Shown here: positions 55,860-62,617 of the stretch, in pieces
Layout of the letters: every line of letters starts with the position of its first letter
How positions within the stretch are numbered: the first letter of the stretch is position 1
Source of the DNA: CAVSRC01 sp963762605
GTDB taxonomy: Bacteria > Pseudomonadota > Alphaproteobacteria > Rhizobiales > Kaistiaceae
Length of the DNA: 64,000 bases
Assembly (NCBI GenBank): GCA_963762605.1
Contig: CAVXLJ010000025.1
Location: forward strand, 248,001-312,000
Reading direction: 5' to 3'
The notes under the pieces: generated by a model
Databases searched by the model: none
What the model was told of the DNA's origin: nothing
The model's input: only the letters and a program-made list of their open reading frames with translations
Made by a program: the position numbers and the translations under genes

Positions 55860-56528
55860 ATGAAGCTGCTGGCCATCGACACCGCACAGGATGCCTGCTC
55901 CGTCGGCGTCGTCGCCGCTGCGCATCAGGTGCTGAAGAGCGAGGTGATCGGCCGCGGCCATGCCGAGCGCCTGATGGGCATGATCGAGGCCGCCATGGCC
56001 GAAGCCGGCCTGACTTATGGCGATCTCGAGCGCATCGTCGTCACCGTCGGCCCTGGCTCCTTCACCGGCTTGCGGGTCGGCATTGCCGCCGCCCGCGGCC
56101 TGGCGCTGGTCACCGGCAAGCCGGCCATCGGCATCGGCACGCTCGCCGTCCATGCCGAAACCGTTCGCCACGAAATCGGCGCGGCACCCGTGCTCGCCGT
56201 GCTTTCTGCCGGGCGCGGCGAAATCTACGGCCAAAGCTTTTCCGCCGATGGAACGCCCGAGAGCCCGCCCGAGGCCGCGCCGGCCGAGACCTTCGCCCGG
56301 CGCCTGGGCGCCAATACGCTGATCGCCGGCTCCGGCGCCGCGGCGCTCGCCGAAATCCTTGGTGACGAGGCCCGCGCCCGCACCGTCCACACCCGCTCCG
56401 CCCCCGATATCGCTTCCCTCTGCCGCCTGGGCGCCGCTGCCGAGCCGTCCGGCGCCGCCCCGCGCCCGCTCTATCTCAGGCCGCCGGATGCCAAGCCGCA
56501 GCTGACCGGCCGGATCGCCCGCCAATGA
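55860..56528 (+). CDS. tsaB: tRNA threonylcarbamoyladenosine biosynthesis protein TsaB
   Basis: Encodes 222 residues. TsaB is the inactive paralogue of TsaD that, with TsaD and TsaE, makes the t6A modification at position 37 of ANN-reading tRNAs. The actin-like fold starts KLLAIDTAQDACSVGVV, with IVVTVGPGSFTGLRVGIAAARGLAL near residue 60 and VLSAGRGEIYGQ. The C-terminus contains YLRPPDAKPQ. Its stop overlaps rimI as ATGA. Confidence 0.94.
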   Translation: MKLLAIDTAQDACSVGVVAAAHQVLKSEVIGRGHAERLMGMIEAAMAEAGLTYGDLERIVVTVGPGSFTGLRVGIAAARGLALVTGKPAIGIGTLAVHAETVRHEIGAAPVLAVLSAGRGEIYGQSFSADGTPESPPEAAPAETFARRLGANTLIAGSGAAALAEILGDEARARTVHTRSAPDIASLCRLGAAAEPSGAAPRPLYLRPPDAKPQLTGRIARQ

Positions 56529-57013
56529 GCGTCTGGCCTTGGGGTGCGCGCACGGCTCTTGTCACGGTCGCCCGCGGCGAGGCCGAGACGCTGGCCGAAA
56601 TCCATGCCGTCGCCTTTGCCCACACCTGGAGCACGGAAGATTTCGCCGCGCTGCTTGCCGACCGTGGCGTCTTCGCCGTCGGCCTCCGCCGCCAGTCGCG
56701 ATTTTCCGGCGCCCGCCTTGTCGGATTCGTTCTGGTGCGCATCGTCGCCGATGAGGCCGAGATCCTCACCATTGCCGTCCGTCCGGTCTATCGTCGCCGT
56801 GGCTTCGGCCGCATGCTGATGGACGAGGCGCTCCGCCGCCTGCATCGTGCTGGCGCCAGCGCCTGTTTCCTCGAGGTCGACCGCGGCAATGCGCCCGCCG
56901 TCGCCCTCTACCGCGCCCTCGGCTTCCAGGTCGTCGGCGAGCGCCGCAACTATTACCAGTCGGACTCGCCGGCCGATGGCACGGCGCTTGTCATGCGGGT
57001 GCAACTTCGCTAA
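56525..57013 (+). CDS. rimI: Ribosomal protein bS18 alanine N-acetyltransferase RimI
   Basis: Encodes 162 residues. The GNAT motif A is EILTIAVRPVYRRRGFGRML, then CFLEVDRGNAPAVALYRALGFQ and GERRNYYQ, which are the RimI hallmarks (EV...N..A..LY...GF, and the final R..YY). It acetylates the N-terminus of ribosomal protein S18. It overlaps tsaB by four bases, the standard tsaB-rimI pair, and fur follows. Confidence 0.92.
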   Translation: MSVWPWGARTALVTVARGEAETLAEIHAVAFAHTWSTEDFAALLADRGVFAVGLRRQSRFSGARLVGFVLVRIVADEAEILTIAVRPVYRRRGFGRMLMDEALRRLHRAGASACFLEVDRGNAPAVALYRALGFQVVGERRNYYQSDSPADGTALVMRVQLR

Positions 57014-57049
57014 CGCGAAGACAGCAAGAGCGTCCGGAAACAGCCGACC

Positions 57050-57493
57050 GTGAGCGAAGAAGCCAAGAATCTCGAGGAACACTGCGTCGCCAAGGGAATG
57101 CGCATGACCGAGCAGCGCCGCACCATTGCCCGCGTGCTCGAGGCGGCCACCGATCATCCCGACGTCGAGGAACTCTACCGTCGAGCTTCGGCCATGGACC
57201 CGAAGATATCGATCGCCACGGTCTATCGCACGGTCAAGCTGTTCGAGGATGCCGGCGTCGTCACCCGTCACGATTTCGGGGCGGGGAGGGCGCGTTACGA
57301 GACCATCCCGGAGGAGCATCACGACCACCTCATCGATCTGCGCACCGGCCGCGTATTCGAATTCCGCGACGACGAGATCGAGAAACTGCAGCAGGCGATT
57401 GCCGAACGCCTCGGCTTCCGCCTCGTCGATCACCGGCTGGAACTTTACGGTGTGCCGCTCGACAAGCCCGACAAGGACAAGGACCGCGGCTGA
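57050..57493 (+). CDS. fur: Fur family metalloregulator (Fur/Mur type)
   Basis: Encodes 147 residues from a GTG start at 57050. The winged helix includes GMRMTEQRRTIARVLEAATD and ISIATVYRTVKLFEDAGVV; the metal-binding part has EEHHDHLIDLRTGRVFEFRDDEIE. The paired CxxC structural-zinc motifs of E. coli Fur are absent: the only Cys is near residue 12. In Rhizobium and Brucella this tsaB-rimI-linked Fur is the manganese regulator Mur, so a Mn-responsive role is likely but inferred. The MBL-fold gene follows 5 bases later. Confidence 0.9.
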   Translation: MSEEAKNLEEHCVAKGMRMTEQRRTIARVLEAATDHPDVEELYRRASAMDPKISIATVYRTVKLFEDAGVVTRHDFGAGRARYETIPEEHHDHLIDLRTGRVFEFRDDEIEKLQQAIAERLGFRLVDHRLELYGVPLDKPDKDKDRG

Positions 57494-57498
57494 CCGCC

Positions 57499-58305
57499 AT
57501 GCGCTTCATCTGCCGCCAGTGCGGTACGCAATATCCCGATAGCGATGCGCCGCCCGCTTCCTGCCCGATCTGCGAGGACGATCGCCAATATGTGCGCTGG
57601 GACGGACAGGACTGGCTGACCCTCGACGCGCTGAAGAAGGGCCACGCCGTCAAGGTCGCCGACGAGGCCGACGGCGTCACCGGCTTCGGCGTCACGCCCG
57701 CCTTTGCCATCAATCAGCGCGCTTTGCTGCTCCAGTCGGGAGCCGGCAATGTGCTGTGGGATTGCATCAGCCTCTTGACCGACGAGGCCATCGCTGAGGT
57801 GAAAGAGCGCGGCGGCCTTGCCGCCATCGCCATCTCCCATCCGCACTACTACACGGCCATGGTCGAATGGAGCGACGCCTTCGGCGGCGTGCCCATCTAT
57901 CTACACGAGGCCGAGCGCCAATGGGTCCAGCGTCCCGCGCCGGCGATCCGCTTCTGGTCGGGTGAGACCTTGCGCCTCAACGAGGCCATGACATTGGTGC
58001 GTTGCGGCGGCCATTTCCCCGGCGGCCAGGTGCTCCATTGGGGCGAGGCGATGGACGGGCGCGGGGCATTGTTCACCGGTGACGTTCTCATGGTGACGCT
58101 CGACCGGCGCTGGGTCTCCTTCATGTATTCCTATCCGAATTACATCCCGCTCAACCGCCGGGCAGTCGAGCGCATCGCCGCCGCGCTGGAGCCCTTCGCC
58201 TATGATGCCATCTTCGGCGCCTGGTGGGGTCAGATCTGCCGCGCCGACGGCAAGGCGACGGTCGCCCGTTCGGTCGCGCGCTACCTGAAGGCGATCGCCG
58301 ATTGA
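57499..58305 (+). CDS. MBL-fold hydrolase-like protein with N-terminal zinc ribbon
   Basis: Encodes 268 residues. The first 27 residues form a rubredoxin-like zinc knuckle (CRQCG ... CPIC). The rest follows the metallo-beta-lactamase layout, with an internal ISHPHYYTAMVEW where HxHxDH would be, CGGHFPGGQVLHW for the next His motif, and LFTGDVLMVTLD for the bridging Asp. The first metal motif is incomplete (SHPHYYT), so binuclear metal binding may be altered. I recall similar two-part proteins in alphaproteobacteria annotated only as MBL-fold. Function unknown. Confidence 0.82.
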   Translation: MRFICRQCGTQYPDSDAPPASCPICEDDRQYVRWDGQDWLTLDALKKGHAVKVADEADGVTGFGVTPAFAINQRALLLQSGAGNVLWDCISLLTDEAIAEVKERGGLAAIAISHPHYYTAMVEWSDAFGGVPIYLHEAERQWVQRPAPAIRFWSGETLRLNEAMTLVRCGGHFPGGQVLHWGEAMDGRGALFTGDVLMVTLDRRWVSFMYSYPNYIPLNRRAVERIAAALEPFAYDAIFGAWWGQICRADGKATVARSVARYLKAIAD

Positions 58306-58421
58306 CCGTCATCCGCCGGCCATCCGCCACGCCTATTCTCTTGGGGCGTGAAAAACGCTAAGGAACGGATGAAGACCGGCGCTGGCCCGGGGCCCCGGAT
58401 ATCGGTTAACCATCGGATTTC

Positions 58422-59870
58422 GTGAAGAGATCGGACGCAGCTCTGAAGACCGTTTTCATCAAGACCTATGGCTGCCAAATGAACGTCTACGATTCCGAGA
58501 GGATGACGGACGTCTTGGCGGGTTCCGGCTACTCCCCGGTCGACGCTCCGGAAGCGGCCGATCTCATCCTCCTCAACACCTGCCATATCCGCGAGAAGGC
58601 CGCCGAGAAGGTCTATTCCGAGCTTGGCCGTTTCCGCGCGCTGAAGGACGCCGGACGCGCCGAAGGCCGCGAGGTGCTGGTCGGCGTCGCCGGCTGCGTC
58701 GCCCAGGCCGAGGGGGCGGAGATCGTCTCCCGCGCGCCTGTCGTCGATCTCGTCGTCGGTCCGCAATCCTATCAGCGTTTGCCCGAGCTGATCGCCGAGG
58801 CCCATGCCGGACGCCGCGTTGTCGAGACCGAGTTCGACGTCGCCGACAAGTTCGCCACGCTGGACGATATTTCAGCGCGCGCCCCGGGCTCCCGTCCCTC
58901 CCCGTTCCGGAGAGGGATGGGTGCAAGCCGTCCCGTTTCCGCCTTCCTTACCGTCCAGGAGGGCTGCGACAAGTTCTGCACCTTCTGTGTCGTGCCCTAT
59001 ACGCGCGGCGCCGAGGTCTCGCGGCCGGTCGAGCGCATCGTCGCCGAGGCCATGCGGCTGGCCGACTCCGGCGTGCGCGAACTCACTCTGCTCGGCCAGA
59101 ACGTCAATGCCTGGCACGGCGAAGGCCCCGACGGAAACGACTGGGGGCTCGGCCGCCTGCTCTTCCGCCTGGCCGAAATCCCTGGCATCGACCGCCTGCG
59201 CTACACCACCAGCCACCCGCGCGACATGGCCGACGATCTCATCGCCGCCCACCGCGATCTGGGTGCGCTGATGCCCTATCTGCACCTTCCCGTTCAGGCC
59301 GGCTCCGACCGCATCCTGGCCGCCATGAACCGGCGTCACACCGCCGCCGACTATCTCCGTCTGGTCGCGCGCATCCGCGCCGCGAAACCCGATATCGCGC
59401 TTGCCAGCGACTACATCGTCGGCTTCCCCGGCGAAACCGAGGAAGATTTCGCCGCGACGCTTGCCATCCTCGCAGAGGCCGGTCACGTCGCCGCCTATTC
59501 GTTCAAGTACTCCGCCCGCCCCGGCACGCCCGCAGCTTCGCTCCCCGACCAGGTGCCCGACGCCGTCAAGAGCGAGCGCCTGCAGCGCCTGCAAAGCCGC
59601 ATCGTCGCCGCCCAGGCGGATTTCCTCGCCTCGCGCGTCGGCATCACTGCCGACATCCTCTTCGAACGACCCGGCCGCCATCCCGGCCAGATCGTCGGCC
59701 GCTCGCCCTGGCTGCAGCCGATCCATGTCGCCGGCGCGCCGCAGCTGATCGGCACGATTCGCCGTGTGCGGATCGAATCCGCTTCCGCCAACAGCCTGTT
59801 CGGTACGCTTGTCGACGCCCCGACCGGTGCCACCGAGGCCGCCGCGCCGGTCATGGAGGTGGCGCAGTGA
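58422..59870 (+). CDS. miaB: tRNA-2-methylthio-N6-dimethylallyladenosine synthase MiaB
   Basis: Encodes 482 residues from GTG 58422. MiaB methylthiolates i6A37 in tRNAs. The N-terminal MTTase domain has TYGCQMNVYDSERM and LNTCHIREKAAEKVYSELG; the radical SAM motif is in VQEGCDKFCTFCVVPYTRG near residue 190; a TRAM domain closes the protein. Between the first two domains, residues about 150-170 (APGSRPSPFRRGMGAS) are an Arg/Pro/Gly insert encoded by a palindromic DNA segment and are not part of the family consensus as I know it. The stop overlaps the phoH GTG. Confidence 0.95.
   Translation: MKRSDAALKTVFIKTYGCQMNVYDSERMTDVLAGSGYSPVDAPEAADLILLNTCHIREKAAEKVYSELGRFRALKDAGRAEGREVLVGVAGCVAQAEGAEIVSRAPVVDLVVGPQSYQRLPELIAEAHAGRRVVETEFDVADKFATLDDISARAPGSRPSPFRRGMGASRPVSAFLTVQEGCDKFCTFCVVPYTRGAEVSRPVERIVAEAMRLADSGVRELTLLGQNVNAWHGEGPDGNDWGLGRLLFRLAEIPGIDRLRYTTSHPRDMADDLIAAHRDLGALMPYLHLPVQAGSDRILAAMNRRHTAADYLRLVARIRAAKPDIALASDYIVGFPGETEEDFAATLAILAEAGHVAAYSFKYSARPGTPAASLPDQVPDAVKSERLQRLQSRIVAAQADFLASRVGITADILFERPGRHPGQIVGRSPWLQPIHVAGAPQLIGTIRRVRIESASANSLFGTLVDAPTGATEAAAPVMEVAQ
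58891..58921 (+). repeat. Palindromic element inside the miaB coding region
   Basis: A 10-base-pair stem (58891-58900 with 58912-58921, one G-T pair) and an 11-base loop lie in the miaB frame. The wording CCCTCCCCG...GAGAGGGATGGG resembles common intergenic repeats of Hyphomicrobiales genomes. It keeps the frame and adds a short linker between domains. Confidence 0.6.
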
Positions 59871-60901
59871 CCGCGCGCCCGACGATTCCCTCTCCCGTTC
59901 CCGCGCCACCGGATCACGGCCATATCGTCGTCTCGTTCGACGACAATCGCCTGATCCCCGAACTCTTCGGCGAGTTCGACCAGCACCTCGCGCTTCTTGA
60001 GCAGCGCCTCGGCATCGAGGCGGTGGCGCGCGGCAATCAGGTGACGCTCCGCGGCAATACCGAATCGCTCAACCGCGCGAGGCTTGCACTCGACATGCTC
60101 TATGGCCGCCTGCAGGAGGGGCACGCCATCGGCCAGGGCGATGTCGATGGCGCCATCCGCATGGCGACCGCCGCCGAAGCCCAGCTCAGCCTGCCCACCC
60201 TCGAGCAGCCTAAGGGCCGCCTCACCATGGCGCAGATCGCCACGCGCCGGCGCACCGTGATGGCGCGCACGCCCATGCAGGACGCCTATATGCGCGCCTT
60301 CGACCGCGCCGAGCTGACCTTCGGCATCGGTCCGGCCGGCACCGGCAAGACCTATCTCGCCGTCGCCTACGCCGCCGCCATGCTCGAGCGCGGCGCCGTC
60401 GATCGCATCATCCTGTCGCGCCCGGCGGTCGAGGCCGGCGAGCGCCTCGGCTTCCTGCCCGGCGACATGCGCGAGAAGGTCGATCCCTATCTACGCCCGC
60501 TCTACGACGCGCTTTACGACATGATGCCCTTCGACAAGGTCGAGCGCGGCTTCCAGTCGGGCTCCATCGAGGTGGCGCCGCTCGCCTTCATGCGTGGCCG
60601 CACGCTCGCCAATTCCGTCGTCATCCTCGACGAGGCGCAGAACACCTCATCCATGCAGATGAAGATGTTCCTCACCCGCCTCGGCGAGAACTCGCGCATG
60701 ATCGTCACCGGCGACCCGTCGCAGATCGACCTGCCGCGCGGCACCGTCTCCGGCCTGGTCGAGGCCGTCGGTCTCCTCAAGGACGTCGCCGGCGTTGCCC
60801 AGGTGCGTTTCACGTCTGCCGATGTCGTGCGCCATCCGCTGGTCGCGCGTATCGTGGAAGCCTATGACAGGCCCGAGCGGACGCCGGGGGAGGGGATCTG
60901 A
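59867..60901 (+). CDS. phoH: PhoH family protein (PhoH/YbeZ type ATPase)
   Basis: Encodes 344 residues. The N-terminal KH-like part (about 20-85) contains DNRLIPELFGEFDQHLALLEQ and GNTESLNRARLAL; the P-loop ATPase has Walker A GIGPAGTGKT near residue 155 and Walker B SVVILDEAQN, with SRPAVEAGERLGFLPGDM between. PhoH proteins of this class work with YbeY and are implicated in RNA metabolism. GTG 59867 overlaps the miaB stop as GTGA with GGAGG eight bases upstream. Part of miaB-phoH-ybeY-corC-lnt. Confidence 0.95.
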   Translation: MTARPTIPSPVPAPPDHGHIVVSFDDNRLIPELFGEFDQHLALLEQRLGIEAVARGNQVTLRGNTESLNRARLALDMLYGRLQEGHAIGQGDVDGAIRMATAAEAQLSLPTLEQPKGRLTMAQIATRRRTVMARTPMQDAYMRAFDRAELTFGIGPAGTGKTYLAVAYAAAMLERGAVDRIILSRPAVEAGERLGFLPGDMREKVDPYLRPLYDALYDMMPFDKVERGFQSGSIEVAPLAFMRGRTLANSVVILDEAQNTSSMQMKMFLTRLGENSRMIVTGDPSQIDLPRGTVSGLVEAVGLLKDVAGVAQVRFTSADVVRHPLVARIVEAYDRPERTPGEGI

Positions 60902-61407
60902 CCCTGTCGCCGGACCCTGCCAGTACGGGCATTCTCGCCGATATTCTGGTCGAGGCCGACGGCTGGCCGCCGCAAGCCGAGCTGCAGGCCCTGGTCGATC
61001 GCGCGCTTGCCGCCTGCCGGGCGGCCGAGCTTCCGGTCATCGCTGAAGACGCCGAGATCTCCCTCGTCTTCACCGATGATGCGCGTGTGCGGGTGCTGAA
61101 CCGGCAGTATCGCGGCCACGACAAACCCACCAATGTCCTGTCGTTTCCGGCCGCTCCCCTCGTTTCCGGCCGGCTGGGCCCGCCGCTCGGCGATATCGTC
61201 ATGGCCCGGGAAACCATTGCCGAAGAATCCAGGCGCCAGGGGTTGAACTTTGCCGATCATCTCACCCATTTGATTGTTCATGGATTTTTGCACCTTGTCG
61301 GCTACGACCACGAGACCGACAATGAGGCGGCCGTGATGGAACGGCTGGAAACGGCCATATTGGGCCGGCTCGGGATCGCCGATCCCTACGCGGAGCCGGG
61401 CGATTGA
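60898..61407 (+). CDS. ybeY: Endoribonuclease YbeY, apparent CTG start
   Basis: Encodes about 169 residues. YbeY is a zinc-dependent RNase needed for 16S rRNA 3'-end maturation and ribosome quality control. The zinc site HGFLHLVGYDH is intact, with RVLNRQYRGHDKPTNVLSFP before it. No ATG, GTG or TTG lies in frame between the stop at 60865 and the conserved N-terminus (ILADILVEADGW); the first GTG codons come after it. CTG 60898 overlaps the phoH stop as CTGA, and CTG 60904 lies well placed after GGAGGGG. Either a CTG is used or a base is wrong near 60890-60905. Confidence 0.88.
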   Translation: MTLSPDPASTGILADILVEADGWPPQAELQALVDRALAACRAAELPVIAEDAEISLVFTDDARVRVLNRQYRGHDKPTNVLSFPAAPLVSGRLGPPLGDIVMARETIAEESRRQGLNFADHLTHLIVHGFLHLVGYDHETDNEAAVMERLETAILGRLGIADPYAEPGD

Positions 61408-61430
61408 CCGCAGTAGCCACACGCCGAGAG

Positions 61431-62504
61431 ATGAACGACGCTTCCAAACCGACCCTGAGCGATCCGAGTTCCGGCTCCGCCCAAGACAGCGAACCGGACA
61501 GTACCCGCTCCCATGAGACCTGGCTCGATCGCCTGCGCGCCGCGGTCGGCCTCAGGAATACCGGCAGCCTGCGCCAGGATCTCGCCGCCGCGCTCGCCGC
61601 CCCGCAGGATGACGCCGCCGGTTTCACGCCGGAGGAGCGGGCGATGCTCGCCAATATCCTCCGCCTGCGCGACATGCGCGTCGACGACGTCATGGTGCCG
61701 CGCGCCGATATCGAGGCGGTCGAGATCGACGCCACCGTCGGCGAGCTGCTGGTCACCTTCCTCAGGTCCGGCCACTCGCGCATGCCGGTCTTCCGCGAGA
61801 CCCTCGACGACCCGGTCGGCCTCGTCCACATCAAGGATCTGATGGCCCACATCGCCGGGACCGCCGGCCGGCCGGCGCCGGCCGCCGGCGACGGTGAGGC
61901 AAAATCAAGCGACGGCGAGGAGGAGGAGGCCGCCAGGCTCGACCTTGCCCGCGTCGACCTCGCCAAGACGCTCGCCACCGCCAGCCTGGTGCGCAACATC
62001 CTCTTCGTCCCGCCTTCCATGCCGGTGGCAACGCTGCTTGCCAACATGCAGGCGGCGCACATGCAGATGGCGCTGGTCATCGACGAATACGGCGGCACCG
62101 ACGGCCTCGTCTCGCTGGAGGACGCGCTCGAAATGGTCGTCGGCGACATCGAGGACGAGCACGACGACGACACCGGACCGATGATCGTGCCCGACAAGGA
62201 CGGCGGCTTCCTCGCCGATGCCCGTGCCGACCTTGAGGAGGTCGCCGAGGTCGTCGGCACCGATTTCGCCGCCGGCAAGGACGGCGAGGACGTCGATACC
62301 ATCGGCGGCCTGGTCTTCGCGCTGGTCGGCCGCATTCCGGTGCGCGGCGAACTCGTCTCGGCGCCGGGCGGCTACGAGTTCGAGATCCTCGATGCCGATC
62401 CGCGCCGCATCAAGCGGCTGAGGATCAGCAAGCGCCCGGCCGGTCCGCGCGAGCCGCGCCGCCGCCACCGCTCCGCCTCCGAATCCGGACCGGCTGCCGG
62501 CTGA
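61431..62504 (+). CDS. CorC/HlyC family protein (CBS domains and transporter-associated domain)
   Basis: Encodes 357 residues from ATG 61431; TTG 61404, which overlaps the ybeY stop as TTGA, is a possible longer start. After a Ser/Asp-rich N-terminus the protein has the motif MRVDDVMVPRADIEAVEID, a CBS pair (about 75-225) split by an acidic, Gly/Ala-rich loop, VIDEYGGTDGLVSLEDALE, and a C-terminal CorC_HlyC domain (about 265-345) ending in ADPRRIKRLRI. It has no membrane segment. Linked to magnesium/cobalt handling in E. coli (CorC/YbeX), where it also lies between ybeY and lnt. Confidence 0.93.
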   Translation: MNDASKPTLSDPSSGSAQDSEPDSTRSHETWLDRLRAAVGLRNTGSLRQDLAAALAAPQDDAAGFTPEERAMLANILRLRDMRVDDVMVPRADIEAVEIDATVGELLVTFLRSGHSRMPVFRETLDDPVGLVHIKDLMAHIAGTAGRPAPAAGDGEAKSSDGEEEEAARLDLARVDLAKTLATASLVRNILFVPPSMPVATLLANMQAAHMQMALVIDEYGGTDGLVSLEDALEMVVGDIEDEHDDDTGPMIVPDKDGGFLADARADLEEVAEVVGTDFAAGKDGEDVDTIGGLVFALVGRIPVRGELVSAPGGYEFEILDADPRRIKRLRISKRPAGPREPRRRHRSASESGPAAG

Positions 62505-62617
62505 GCTTCCGTCGTCTGTGCGGCCAAGATTCCGCGTCTCCTCGCTTGACCGAAGCGCGTCGCCCTCCGACCCTCGGTGCCTGATTCGAGGCGACGCAAG
62601 CATGGAGCACGACGCGC

